From the NCBI GenBank assembly GCA_003635265.1, contig PYIZ01000006.1, positions 82,736-146,735 on the forward strand: DNA of 64,000 nucleotides, in the 5' to 3' direction. Each line of letters starts with the position of its first letter. Position 1 is the stretch's first letter. This document shows positions 32,519 to 41,925 of the stretch, in pieces. The translations under genes were made by a program, and so were the position numbers. A model generated the notes under the pieces. It saw only the letters and a program-made list of their open reading frames with translations, was not told the origin of the DNA and made no database searches. The stretch is from Candidatus Poribacteria bacterium (GTDB lineage Bacteria > Poribacteria > WGA-4E > PCPOR2b).

Positions 32519-33568
32519 ATGACAAAGCACTTTGATTTTCTTTGGCTGTTTGCGCTGCTTCTACTCCTTCCAACTAGCGGCTACGCCCCCTGTGTTATGT
32601 TTACGCCTCCGGACCAAGAATTAAATGGCACCGGACAACGTGCGTTTATTGCCTATAATCCGCAAACACAACAGGTCAATCTCGTTCCTAGTATCAACAT
32701 CAGTGGTGAAGCGACAGAATTCGCTGTGGTCATCCCAACGCCATCCATCCCTAAACTTGACACAGTAGATCGGCGGATCTTTAGGGAGTTGAATGACCTT
32801 ACAATGCCGGTAACTCGATGGCGCGGGGGTGGCGGAAGTTCGGGGTGTAATGTTTTCACGACAGAGGACAGTGACGGCATCGCTGTATTTGATAGTGCTA
32901 GCGAAGAGGAGGGAGTTACTGTTATCTCTGAGCAAGAGGTTGGGGCTTTTGATACCGTTATTCTCACTGCCAATAATCCAATGGCACTAACCGATTGGCT
33001 TGATGAACACGGCTATCACCATTCCATTGACGACAATGCAATACTACAGGGCTACATCCATCAGAAATGGGTATTCACTGCCATGCGATTGCGCGTGGAG
33101 TTTGAGGGTGGTGGGCGTCGGTCAGCCCGCTTTTTCGACCAGCCCATTGATCCAATCTTATTGACATATACGGCGGAGAAGCTAATCTATCCATTGCGTC
33201 TAACCTCGATTAGTGCCCGGGAGGGTGCAGATGTTACTGTATATATTCTTACTCCGAATAAAATGCACTTTCCAAGCGCGAGGGTTGAGTACGCTAACCG
33301 GATTACTGATAACGAGCGCGATGCAATTCGTCTACGTTATCCAACTCTTGGCAGCTTTATCGGAGAGTCACATTACCTAACTCGTTTGCGTCGTAGCTTT
33401 GCCCGAACCGAGATGGATATAGATTTTGAGTTAGTTCGTCACCAGGACAACCAAGAATTTCGTCACGTCCGGTATATGGGATTTACTTCTCTGCCTGATA
33501 TTCTACTGCTCAGTTTAATGACAGTTGGCTACTTCGTATGGAGACGAATACGACCATTCAGACGGTAG
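32519..33568 (+). CDS. DUF2330 domain protein, exported and membrane-anchored
   Basis: A 349-residue protein of the DUF2330 family. An N-terminal signal sequence (about 1-22, LFALLLLLPTSGYAPCVMF) leads into the family opening PPDQELNGTGQRAFIAYNPQTQQV. VNLVPSINISGEATEFAVVIPTP follows, and a glycine-rich loop RGGGGSSGCN. A C-terminal hydrophobic segment DILLLSLMTVGYFVWRRIRP anchors it in the membrane. Function of the family is unknown. The ATG at 32519 has GGAGG 8 nt upstream and begins at the signal peptide; a longer open frame upstream is unlikely. It is followed after 39 nt by a small outer-membrane candidate gene. Confidence 0.82.
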   Translation: MTKHFDFLWLFALLLLLPTSGYAPCVMFTPPDQELNGTGQRAFIAYNPQTQQVNLVPSINISGEATEFAVVIPTPSIPKLDTVDRRIFRELNDLTMPVTRWRGGGGSSGCNVFTTEDSDGIAVFDSASEEEGVTVISEQEVGAFDTVILTANNPMALTDWLDEHGYHHSIDDNAILQGYIHQKWVFTAMRLRVEFEGGGRRSARFFDQPIDPILLTYTAEKLIYPLRLTSISAREGADVTVYILTPNKMHFPSARVEYANRITDNERDAIRLRYPTLGSFIGESHYLTRLRRSFARTEMDIDFELVRHQDNQEFRHVRYMGFTSLPDILLLSLMTVGYFVWRRIRPFRR

Positions 33569-33607
33569 TTGCAAACTGAAATGACCGAATCAAAGGAGAT
33601 CAATTGA

Positions 33608-34240
33608 ATGAAGTCCCAACGTCATAGATTGATTATACTTTTTGGTCTTATGTGTATGGCTCTCATTTTTCCGCGTATTTTGTCTGCCAGATTCCAAGAG
33701 GGCTTCGGACTGTACGGGGGGTTCCATAGCCCATCAGAGGCTAGCACCGATGGCATTTACGGAAGCGGGCCCATGTTTGGGGTGCAGTATAAACTCGCGG
33801 TTTCGACTCACACAGGGTTAGCATCATCAATTGGTGTTCTACAGAAGCAGGGCGATCCTTACAACGACAACACCTTCATCGGTACAGATCCATCATCTAG
33901 TGTAACGTTTGTGCCTGCTGAAATCAGTTACATCATCAATCTCATATCGAACCTACCCGAAACGGAACGGCGGATTCACAGTTTATACATTGGTGTCGGT
34001 GTTAATCATATTTGGACCCGTGAGCGGACACCCGGATTACCCCTTGCCAAGGGTAATGCCTTTGGCAATCAGCTTTTGGCTGGCACAACTTTCTCGATAT
34101 CGAAAGACTTTGTTTTAGGTTTAGAGTTCAAATATCTGAGGAATCGACCGCTCATGAAACTGGATTCGGGTCGCACCTATCGTGTACAGCTCGATGGTAC
34201 ACAGGCTCAAATAACGTTTATGTGGCATTTCGGACGTTAA
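33608..34240 (+). CDS. Small outer-membrane beta-barrel candidate
   Basis: A 210-residue exported protein. The signal peptide spans about residues 1-27 (LIILFGLMCMALIFPRILSA). Alternating polar/hydrophobic strands follow: GFGLYGGFHS, PMFGVQYKLAVS, SLYIGVGVNHIWTR, NQLLAGTTFSI, FVLGLEFKYLRN, and the terminal AQITFMWHFGR. This pattern suits an 8-strand OmpW/OmpA-like barrel. No catalytic motif is seen. AAAGGAG precedes the ATG. It lies 39 nt after the DUF2330 gene, so both envelope proteins are probably expressed together. Confidence 0.68.
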   Translation: MKSQRHRLIILFGLMCMALIFPRILSARFQEGFGLYGGFHSPSEASTDGIYGSGPMFGVQYKLAVSTHTGLASSIGVLQKQGDPYNDNTFIGTDPSSSVTFVPAEISYIINLISNLPETERRIHSLYIGVGVNHIWTRERTPGLPLAKGNAFGNQLLAGTTFSISKDFVLGLEFKYLRNRPLMKLDSGRTYRVQLDGTQAQITFMWHFGR

Positions 34241-34370
34241 TGTGACTTGTGTGGATGGTTAAAAATCCTAATCAAAGAACCTTCAACTATAACTGTGCCC
34301 GAGTCATTCGATATCCCTGTCGATCGTGACTTGAAGGGATAAAATTACCGTTTAACTAAAAAGGAATATC

Positions 34371-35810
34371 ATGCCTAAAATTATCGTTGCCAATTACTTC
34401 CAAGAAACCAATTCGTTCCATCCGAATCCCACTACTTATGAAGATTTTAGTATCCACTTCGGCCAGGCTTTATTCAACGCTAATCGTGAGGATATCAACG
34501 GTGCGCTGAACATTTTTTCTCAACGGTCTGACTTGGAGGTGGTGCCCACTTACGGAGCGAGCATGGGTGCTGGTGGCACAATCACCCACGAATGTTTTGA
34601 GCAAATCACTGGAGAATGCTTGGAAGCAATTGAAAAAAATAGTGCTGGAGCAGATGCCCTATTCTTTGCTATGCACGGGGCAATGGCTGCCGAAGTAGAG
34701 AAGGATCCGGAGGGCTACATCCTTCAAGAAACTCGTAAAATCTTGGGACCGGATATACCTATCGTTATCTCCCTTGATATGCACGGCACTGTCACCCGAC
34801 GTATGTTGGAGATTATGGATGGCGCTGCTATTCTACACACCTATCCGCACATTGACTGGTATCAGTTGGGTGAGCGGAGTGCTACAATGCTACTGAGTAT
34901 TCTCGATGGCGCGAAGCCTATTATCGGCAGTGTGTATACACCTACCATGGTGCGCGGGGACGAACTCAAGACCGCGACCGGTGTACACGGTACATTCATC
35001 AGACACCTTGAGCGGCTTGAAGAACGGGATGATGTCTTAGCAGCAGGTATTATGCTGGGGCACCCACCCACAGACTGCCCGGAGCAGGGATCTCGAATCG
35101 TCATCGTTACCGACAATAATAGGGAATTGGCTGAAGTAGAGGCGATGCGAATCGGTCAGAACTTCTGGGACATGCGTGAACGGATGCAGTGCGTTCTATA
35201 CAGTGTGGAGGAGGCGATTGAAAACGCGAAGAAAGCGGACGGAGCGGTTGTCTTTTCCGATGCTGCCGACGCCACAAGTTCTGGGGCACCGGGAACCAGC
35301 AATGCAATCTTAAAAGGGTTTTTAGAGAGTGACTACACAGGACGGGTTCTTTTGCCTATCCGGGATGAACCAGCGATTGAGAAGGCGATGGAGGCGGGTT
35401 TAGGCAGCACCATCACCGTACCGCTCGGTGGCACGAAAGACCCCCGTTTTACCCCGATAGATGTGGAAGTCACAGTAGAAGCTCTTGCTATAAGAGACGA
35501 TGTGCCTATAGCCGTTCTCAGGGCTAACAACATCACTATCGTCGCCGCTACCCAAGGCGGTATACTATGCGACCGGTGGATGTATCCCGCTGTTGGTCAA
35601 GATCCGAAGACGTTTGATGTCATTATCCAGAAGTTACCGCATACACCCTATGAATTTTATGACGAATGGGCGGTCCGAAATATGACTATTGACGTTCCGG
35701 GCGCAGCGAGTCCTAATATTAAGACGCTAGGTCACAAAATCGTCCGGCGACCGATTTACCCGCTTGATGAAGACATGTCCTACACCCCGCACGTCGAGGT
35801 ATTCGACTAG
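34371..35810 (+). CDS. M81 family metallopeptidase (MlrC / microcystinase-C-like)
   Basis: A 479-residue zinc-dependent peptidase of family M81, named after MlrC, which breaks down linearised microcystin. Typical landmarks are ETNSFHPNPTTYEDF near the N-terminus, FFAMHGAMAAE, SLDMHGTVTRRML (metal-binding Asp-x-His), HTYPHIDWYQLGERS, and the DUF1485 C-terminal region with FSDAADATSSGAPGTSNAI and LGGTKDPRF. Members are widespread in bacteria that never meet microcystin, so the natural substrate here is unknown. AAGGA precedes the ATG. It stands alone between the outer-membrane candidate and an unknown 553-residue protein. Confidence 0.9.
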   Translation: MPKIIVANYFQETNSFHPNPTTYEDFSIHFGQALFNANREDINGALNIFSQRSDLEVVPTYGASMGAGGTITHECFEQITGECLEAIEKNSAGADALFFAMHGAMAAEVEKDPEGYILQETRKILGPDIPIVISLDMHGTVTRRMLEIMDGAAILHTYPHIDWYQLGERSATMLLSILDGAKPIIGSVYTPTMVRGDELKTATGVHGTFIRHLERLEERDDVLAAGIMLGHPPTDCPEQGSRIVIVTDNNRELAEVEAMRIGQNFWDMRERMQCVLYSVEEAIENAKKADGAVVFSDAADATSSGAPGTSNAILKGFLESDYTGRVLLPIRDEPAIEKAMEAGLGSTITVPLGGTKDPRFTPIDVEVTVEALAIRDDVPIAVLRANNITIVAATQGGILCDRWMYPAVGQDPKTFDVIIQKLPHTPYEFYDEWAVRNMTIDVPGAASPNIKTLGHKIVRRPIYPLDEDMSYTPHVEVFD

Positions 35811-35931
35811 GGGATTGCGGCAAAGATAGGTTTCAGTGTATATTTTAATATCATTCTATGCTCAGATCGTGATATAATCTTTCTCGGCTTCAACATACCT
35901 CGGATTACTTCAATAGGGGAGGGAACCATAA

Positions 35932-37593
35932 ATGGTAGACGATAGCAGAGAAGAACACCGAATGATCATTTTTGGCAATGACAGTGACCCCGTCCAAGAA
36001 CACTTAATTCGAGAAGACGGTGCAAGCAGAGGATTTTCTACGCAAAACGGGATTTTAGAGCGGAAAATACATGCCGAATCCTACACAGTTACCCTATACG
36101 CTTTATTAAAAGATTACGGTCTAATCCCTGTTTTTCGGATTAAGCCGAGAATACGATTTCGCCGATTTAACTACGATAACCAAGCTTCGAGCGCACCGCT
36201 CCGTTACAACTTAAATGATATCGTTGATTTTGCCGAAGTCAAACGTGGTATTGAATCAGGTGAACCTGTAGATAGTGCGCTTCAGGAGCAGGTCTTCGGA
36301 GACGCTCCTGCGCTCGAAGACTTGTCTGATGATCCTGCACTACAACTGGTATCTCAACGTGATCTGTTTTTACGCAATCCCCCTTTTAAGACCAAGACCA
36401 AGGTCTTCGGCGGCGAGGAAGGTGATACGCATGGGATTCCAATCGGAAAATTCCTTGATGCTCTTAACCAACCCGCACAAACTCAATCTATTTTCAAACC
36501 CTTTCCTCAAGGTTCATCGTTTGCCACAGATCTCTTGGAAGCCTTAGAACCTTTCCAGCACCTAGAATTTCAGTTCGGTGTCTATTCACGCTATGAAAGA
36601 CGAGACTGTGTGCTAGCAGGTGATATCTCTAAAGCGGCGGGTGGATACCGCACCACTTTTGATCCATGGACAGTATTGGGGTATATCCACTCCGATGGTC
36701 AGATGCAACAACTCCAAATTCTTGCCCATGAAAGAGGCACACGGTGGGAACATAAAATTATGATTGAGGATATGGACGCGCCCACGCTTGAACTGATTTC
36801 TCAAGAGATACGCACGTTACGACGGGATAATCTCATTGGTCGGGTTTTGTCCAAGAGTCAGACCGGCTTATCGCTCCTAGCAAGCACACAAGAAATGCGG
36901 GTCAATGCAACGAATGATCTATTTGTAGATTATGAGTTGAAAATGGAAACGTCCATTCCGAACGACCGGTATGCAGACATTGAATGCCGAAGAAGATTAC
37001 GCCGTGTCTTTAACTCAAATGGTCAATACCAGATTCATCCTCTCAATAAAGATATTGTTGAAAGACATCTTAATCTTGCAAAAGGCATCAACAATGGTGT
37101 GATGTATACCTTGGATAACGTCTATCTGATGCAGGGACCGGCTCCGCAAAGGGTCAAAGACGCGGATCTGCTCATCACCAGAACCCCGATTCGTGAAAGA
37201 GTCGTTATGCGTTCGGCGAAGGATCTGAGGGAACGGATGCCAACAAGTGGATTTGAGAAATGCTGGAATGAGTCCATTGATGAAGCGGGATATACCATTG
37301 TCAACAAGGCAAGTGGCAGATGCTATACCGTTAGTTACGGTAGAAGGAAAACAGGAAATATCCTTGATGGTATGGTGACAACCCAACCCTCGGAGCATTA
37401 CCTCTCAATCAAATATCTGGGAATTGTCCCTGACCGTTACGGAGATTTTATCTCTAAGACTTCCGCAGGCACCGCGCGGAAGCGAGATATTCCACCGCGG
37501 GTGCTGTTTGGTATGATGTCCACACGGGAGGATAAAGTCATTCAAGAGATGAAAAGTCTGGTGATGTATCTAAAAAATAAAGGATCGATCTGA
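35932..37593 (+). CDS. Large uncharacterised protein
   Basis: A 553-residue soluble protein with no family that I recognise. It has no signal peptide, membrane segment or nucleotide-binding loop. The N-terminal third has strand-rich text (YTVTLYALLKDYGLIPVFRI, PRIRFRRFNY). The central part reads DISKAAGGYRTTFDPWTVLG and WEHKIMIEDMDAPTLELI. The C-terminal part has VDYELKMETSIPNDRYADIE and a run of basic residues ECRRRLRRVF. The E-x-K-x-E and E-x-R-R-R clusters on adjacent strands vaguely recall triphosphate-tunnel/CYTH enzymes, but spacing does not convince. A very strong Shine-Dalgarno (GGGGAGGG) and a TATAAT at 35873-35878 indicate a real, expressed gene. It precedes the Asp-box gene by 60 nt. 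Confidence 0.75.
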   Translation: MVDDSREEHRMIIFGNDSDPVQEHLIREDGASRGFSTQNGILERKIHAESYTVTLYALLKDYGLIPVFRIKPRIRFRRFNYDNQASSAPLRYNLNDIVDFAEVKRGIESGEPVDSALQEQVFGDAPALEDLSDDPALQLVSQRDLFLRNPPFKTKTKVFGGEEGDTHGIPIGKFLDALNQPAQTQSIFKPFPQGSSFATDLLEALEPFQHLEFQFGVYSRYERRDCVLAGDISKAAGGYRTTFDPWTVLGYIHSDGQMQQLQILAHERGTRWEHKIMIEDMDAPTLELISQEIRTLRRDNLIGRVLSKSQTGLSLLASTQEMRVNATNDLFVDYELKMETSIPNDRYADIECRRRLRRVFNSNGQYQIHPLNKDIVERHLNLAKGINNGVMYTLDNVYLMQGPAPQRVKDADLLITRTPIRERVVMRSAKDLRERMPTSGFEKCWNESIDEAGYTIVNKASGRCYTVSYGRRKTGNILDGMVTTQPSEHYLSIKYLGIVPDRYGDFISKTSAGTARKRDIPPRVLFGMMSTREDKVIQEMKSLVMYLKNKGSI

Positions 37594-37653
37594 GATGGTT
37601 CTAACCCTTCCTTGAGGGTTTGAGTCATTGCACACATAGGAGTGGGCAAATCG

Positions 37654-38772
37654 ATGATTGAGATTCGTGGGACCGGTCACATCTACCGTAACCCGAAGCC
37701 ACATCTCCGTGCTCGACATGCATGGCACCCAACATTGGTGGTCATTGATCAGAACGAGCTGATTGCCGCTTTTGACATCGGTGAGGCGGTTGAGAGTTTG
37801 GATTACCGCACTTATATCAACCGCAGCCATGATGGTGGACAGACTTGGGACGTGCCTGTGCCAATGTTTCCTGATAATCTGATCCAGCATCCGACGCGGC
37901 GCACCACCCACATCGCGCGACCGAAACGGATGTCGGACGGCAAACTAGTCGCATTCATCGCTCGCTTTTATCGCGATGACCCCGAACAGGGTATCTGGAA
38001 TCCGGACACGACAGGCTTGGTTGAGATGGATTTGATGGTAGCGCGGAGCACGGATGACAGTTCGACTTGGGGACAGCCCCAGCACATCTCACCACCTCTG
38101 GTGGGTCAACCTTTTGAAGTCTGTCATACTATTGTCGAGTTGGCGGACGGTCGATGGTTGGCTCCGGTGTCATGTCTGCGGCGTTGGGAGGGCGCAGCTC
38201 CCAATGGTCTGAAGGTCATCGGAATGGTTTCCGCGGATCAGGGGGTGACTTGGTCCTCGTACATTGACATCCTTGATGACTCTGCCAACGGGGTTGTCCA
38301 TTTTGAGCAATCAGTTGTACAATTGGCGGATGAGTGCCTGCTTGCTGTTGGTTGGGCATTTGATGAGCGCAGCGGCAAGACAAAGGCGATCAACTACGCG
38401 GTCAGTCAGGATGGCAATACGTTTTCAACCCCACCGCGTCCAACAGGCTTGAATGGGGAGACTAGTAAGCTCTTAGCGCTACCGGATGGGCGTGTCGTTT
38501 GTGTTTATCGTGGTATCGATCCACCGGGGTTGTGTGGCACCGTCGTTCATCTTGATGGGGACGAATGGCGGCACGACGAACCGCAGGTCTTATGGCAAGG
38601 GGACAGAACCACAAAGATGTTCGGGGAGGCAACCGCTACGGAGGAGCTGCGCTCCCTGAAGCTTGGCTGTCCTAACCTCGCCCTACTGCCCGATGGCGAT
38701 GTGCTGGTTGCGTTTTGGTGCCACGAGGATGAGGTCTACAACATCCGCTGGGTACGTCTTGCAGTCAATTGA
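37654..38772 (+). CDS. Sialidase-fold (Asp-box / BNR repeat) protein
   Basis: A 372-residue propeller protein with Asp-box-like motifs SHDGGQTWDVP, STDDSSTWGQP, SADQGVTWSSY and SQDGNTFSTP, and a second kind of conserved strand (VELADGRWLAPVS, LALPDGRVVCVYRG, ALLPDGDVLVAFW). It resembles the protein at 16143 in size and layout, and the pair may have related substrates. Sialidase activity is not established: the catalytic arginines cannot be assigned by eye. No signal peptide. The ATG at 37654 has TAGGAG 11 nt upstream; a GTG four codons earlier overlaps that site and is unlikely. It converges with the Gfo/Idh/MocA gene only 31 nt away. Confidence 0.78.
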   Translation: MIEIRGTGHIYRNPKPHLRARHAWHPTLVVIDQNELIAAFDIGEAVESLDYRTYINRSHDGGQTWDVPVPMFPDNLIQHPTRRTTHIARPKRMSDGKLVAFIARFYRDDPEQGIWNPDTTGLVEMDLMVARSTDDSSTWGQPQHISPPLVGQPFEVCHTIVELADGRWLAPVSCLRRWEGAAPNGLKVIGMVSADQGVTWSSYIDILDDSANGVVHFEQSVVQLADECLLAVGWAFDERSGKTKAINYAVSQDGNTFSTPPRPTGLNGETSKLLALPDGRVVCVYRGIDPPGLCGTVVHLDGDEWRHDEPQVLWQGDRTTKMFGEATATEELRSLKLGCPNLALLPDGDVLVAFWCHEDEVYNIRWVRLAVN

Positions 38773-38803
38773 CGTGAAGAATCTGGACTACCAACGGTAT
38801 GGC

Positions 38804-39883
38804 TCATGAATATGAGCGCCCACCGGCATATATACCATCAACAATAGCCTGATCCGTCCACATCTCCTTCGGTGTGATAAGCGGTGATGTTTTGCCGAGT
38901 GCACAATCGATAAAATGAAGCGCTTCGGTGCGGGTTCGTACCCTAGGGTTATCTTGGAATGTCTCAGCGATACCGGGCGCTACGTCCTCAGTCACATCTA
39001 CATAATCACTGTCCCGCCACGTCAATAACCGAAACGGCGACAATGAAGCGTAGCCTCCCGTTCCCCACACATCAACGCCGTTATCCCTCGCTTTCGGGGG
39101 TGCTAGCCACATACTTTCAACCGACAACGTCACATCATCGGCAAAGGTGACATAGCCGCTCACCAAATCCTCGACATCGTAGGTGTCTCGAACTGCTTCC
39201 AGATCCGGGGGTAGCGTGGAGAGATCGTCAAAACGTGCGCTTGCCCGACCTTCTACGGAGAGGAGGGGTGGACAACCGAGGAACCACACTCCCAGATCCA
39301 GCGTATGCACACCGGTGCTGGCGAGTGAACCGCCGCCAGACCGGGACTTGATGTAATGTGGTCCCCAGACTGGAACGCTGCCCGCGTGTATCCAAGTGCG
39401 TGCGAAGCGGGGTGTTCCCAACCCGCCGCTGCGGATGAAGTTGTGCGCCGCCTGTGCATCCTTACGGAAACGAAAATTGTAACCGACCATCAACATCCGG
39501 TCCGCCTCCTCCGCTGCTTGAAGCATCGCTTCTGCATCGACAAGAGAGGGTGCCATCGGCTTGGCTGCCAGCACATGGGCACCACTGTTGAGTGCGGCAA
39601 TGCTCACGCTTGGACGGACATCTGCCATCGTGCCAACCATGACGACATCCAAAGATTCTTGATCGAACATCTCTTGATAATCCGTGTAAGTTGCTGCACG
39701 CGGTCGCTGTGGGTATTCGTCAAATAGTTCGCGAGCGACTGTTTCGGCGCGTTCCACATCGACATCGCATACCGCAGTCAGATTGGCGTCGGGGTGATTG
39801 ACCACATTGTCTGAGTATGCGTGGCGTCCAAAAGAGCCGCAGCCGACGACCCCAACGCGCAATGGACGAGAGACGTTGTTCAT
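38804..39883 (-). CDS. Gfo/Idh/MocA family oxidoreductase
   Basis: NAD(P)-dependent dehydrogenase of 359 residues acting on sugars, inositols or similar compounds. The N-terminal Rossmann fold is VGVVGCGSFGRHAYSDN followed by LTAVCDVDVERAE. The motif normally EKP reads AAKPMAPSLVDAE, keeping the catalytic lysine and proline. The C-terminal domain has SGGGSLASTGVHTLDLGVWFLG, giving the usual D-x3-H-like arrangement. GGAGG precedes the ATG. Genes downstream of PhyH, Ldh2 and M32 peptidase run in the same direction, and this is the last of that group. A role in catabolism of a polyol or sugar acid is plausible; the exact substrate is open. Confidence 0.9.
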   Translation of the reverse strand: MNNVSRPLRVGVVGCGSFGRHAYSDNVVNHPDANLTAVCDVDVERAETVARELFDEYPQRPRAATYTDYQEMFDQESLDVVMVGTMADVRPSVSIAALNSGAHVLAAKPMAPSLVDAEAMLQAAEEADRMLMVGYNFRFRKDAQAAHNFIRSGGLGTPRFARTWIHAGSVPVWGPHYIKSRSGGGSLASTGVHTLDLGVWFLGCPPLLSVEGRASARFDDLSTLPPDLEAVRDTYDVEDLVSGYVTFADDVTLSVESMWLAPPKARDNGVDVWGTGGYASLSPFRLLTWRDSDYVDVTEDVAPGIAETFQDNPRVRTRTEALHFIDCALGKTSPLITPKEMWTDQAIVDGIYAGGRSYS

Positions 39884-39966
39884 GTTGCCTCCTCAAAATT
39901 TAGGACATAGCATTACAATCAAAACCGATAATATAATGTTGTCATATTTTACGAAACAGGTGCTCG

Positions 39967-40788
39967 TCATACTTCCACCGACCCCGGGGCATCAAAGTAG
40001 CCAACTTCTGTCAGACGGTCAATCCAAAACTGACGGGTTAAGCTGCCCTGTGGATTGGACATCCATCGTTTCGAGTATAAATACTGCCGTTTGGGATTAA
40101 ATGCTTTGACTCCGGCTTGTGCGTTACCTTCGCCTTGTCTACGGAGTGCTTCAATTTCATCGGGGTTCTTGGGATTTGCATAATAGACGACTGTGCACAT
40201 ACGGCGGTCATTGCTTCCACCATACGATGCGTGCCACATGCGGAGGTCAAATGCGACTACGTCTCCCGGCTCAGAAGCTAGTGCGGTACAGGGTACTTGC
40301 TCAAGCGGCAGTGACCGAACACCATCGGCGAACTCGTCATCGTTAGGGAGCCGATGGGCGCTAGGAATTACACGCAATGCCCCTGTATTCCCGTTTACTG
40401 GTTCTAAATAAAATGCAAACTTCACACCGTACTGATGCACTGTACCGGTGTCACGGTGCCAACGTGTGTTGCCGGTATAGCGGTTGGCGTCTGTGCCGAT
40501 ACCGAGCACATCGTCACCGTACAACTGTTTAGCGACGGTCAAAAAACGAGGGTCTTCCATCAGGCTTGCAAAGAACGGCGTATCTTCGTCCGTCATCGGT
40601 GTCCAGTGGCGTTCCGAGCCGTCATACGGTCTGTGCGCGTATTGCTCTGCCATGGTAGCATCAAACTCTTTGTGGATCGTTGCGAGTTCATCGGCTGAGA
40701 ATAACTGTTTCAGTACTGTATAGCCGAACGTCTTGTGGAAATCGATTTGATCCTCTGTGAGTCCTACTGTGTTGGTGGTCTGATTCAT
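39967..40788 (-). CDS. Phytanoyl-CoA dioxygenase family protein
   Basis: PhyH-type Fe(II)/2-oxoglutarate oxygenase of 273 residues. Iron ligands are His111-x-Asp113 in RWHRDTGTVHQ and a distal His186 in DLRMWHASYGG, with the 2-oxoglutarate-binding Arg likely in NDRRMCTVVYY. NGNTGALRVIPSAHRLP is the family strand between them. It is the third PhyH member in the window and differs clearly from the other two, which suggests a family expanded in this genome. AAGGAG precedes the ATG. It lies 75 nt downstream of the Ldh2-type gene and 83 nt upstream of the Gfo/Idh/MocA gene on the same strand, forming a probable catabolic cluster. Confidence 0.88.
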   Translation of the reverse strand: MNQTTNTVGLTEDQIDFHKTFGYTVLKQLFSADELATIHKEFDATMAEQYAHRPYDGSERHWTPMTDEDTPFFASLMEDPRFLTVAKQLYGDDVLGIGTDANRYTGNTRWHRDTGTVHQYGVKFAFYLEPVNGNTGALRVIPSAHRLPNDDEFADGVRSLPLEQVPCTALASEPGDVVAFDLRMWHASYGGSNDRRMCTVVYYANPKNPDEIEALRRQGEGNAQAGVKAFNPKRQYLYSKRWMSNPQGSLTRQFWIDRLTEVGYFDAPGSVEV

Positions 40789-40863
40789 GTGCTTATCTCC
40801 TTCCCTATGTTCCTTTCTATAGTGAGTAGGGAACGCAGATCTGCATTCCCTACTGAAGCGTAC

Positions 40864-41910
40864 CTAGGGAACCTCCACGCCTAGCGATGTCGCTGTCTCG
40901 GTGACGGACTCCCAAATGTCTTCAGCAATAGGGATGCCATCGCGTTGGCGGATGGCGCGTGTCCGAACCTCTGGATCGCCAGGCATCAGGACTTCATCGA
41001 AGCCGGATGCCGGTGGAATCGCCCGGACTCGATGCCCCATCTCATCGGCGCGATCCGCATAATCCGAGAAGGGCTGGAACAGATCCGCTTTGAAAGCGAT
41101 AAAAGTTACGCCTTGGTGTCGCATAATCGGACCACCGTGTTTGGGATCAACGAAGGCATCCGCTCCTGTGAAGATTCGCCCAAGGAACTCCGTCGCCATC
41201 ATCAAGGCATAACCCTTGTGTCCACCAAACGGGACATGTCCGCCTCCGTTGACGAAATCGTTCGCATCCGTGCTGGGATTTCCGTCTTTGTCAACAATAC
41301 AGTTGGGTGGTAACGGCTCCCCTCTGCGCTGGGCGTTGAGAACCTTGACGCCGGAGACTGCGGCTGTTGCAAAGTCGAACATCATTCGCGGCGTATCGCC
41401 AGACGGAAAACCCATCGCCAATGGATTGGTATGGAGAACCGTTTTACTGCCACCGTAGGGAACGGTCGCCGGCTCTTCTTCAGAGTATCCACCCGCCCAG
41501 ACCATAGCGATTAACCTTTCGGACGCCGCCATCTCCACATAATGTCCTAACCTCCCAATATGATCTGCCTGAACAAGTCCGACCACGGCGATGTCATTCT
41601 CTTTTGCCTTCGTTATGGCGACTTCTATCGCATATTTGGCAGCGACTTGACCGAAAGTCCAATTCCCTGTAACTTGGGCGCTTGTGGCGGTTTCGTTTAG
41701 AATCTCCGGGTGGGCTGTTGCCACAATCTCACCGGATTTGGAGGACTCCACGTAACGTGGCAAATGCCAGATACCGTGCGTGTCAACACCGCTGAGGTTT
41801 GCTAAAACCAGATGCTCTGCCACGTCCTCCGCGTTTGGTTCATCGGCACCAGCAGCCAATAGAGCGTTCTTGACCAGTTGATGAAGTTCATCTGCTGTCT
41901 TGATTATCAT
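40864..41910 (-). CDS. Malate/L-lactate dehydrogenase family (Ldh2-type) oxidoreductase
   Basis: NAD(P)H-dependent 2-hydroxyacid or ureidoglycolate-type dehydrogenase of the MDH2/LDH2 family (not the Rossmann-fold LDH). The 348 residues show the family patterns NLSGVDTHGIWHLPRYVE near the N-terminus, VLHTNPLAMGFPSGDTPRMMFDFATAAVSGVKV split across the centre, and VPFGGHKGYALMMATEFLGRI, in which the His/Lys pair sits. Members reduce 2-oxoacids or oxidise malate, lactate, ureidoglycolate or sulfolactate. GGAGG lies 5 nt before the ATG. It is preceded by the M32 peptidase after 15 nt, implying co-transcription. Confidence 0.9.
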   Translation of the reverse strand: MIIKTADELHQLVKNALLAAGADEPNAEDVAEHLVLANLSGVDTHGIWHLPRYVESSKSGEIVATAHPEILNETATSAQVTGNWTFGQVAAKYAIEVAITKAKENDIAVVGLVQADHIGRLGHYVEMAASERLIAMVWAGGYSEEEPATVPYGGSKTVLHTNPLAMGFPSGDTPRMMFDFATAAVSGVKVLNAQRRGEPLPPNCIVDKDGNPSTDANDFVNGGGHVPFGGHKGYALMMATEFLGRIFTGADAFVDPKHGGPIMRHQGVTFIAFKADLFQPFSDYADRADEMGHRVRAIPPASGFDEVLMPGDPEVRTRAIRQRDGIPIAEDIWESVTETATSLGVEVP

Positions 41911-41925
41911 TGCGTCCTCCCATGA

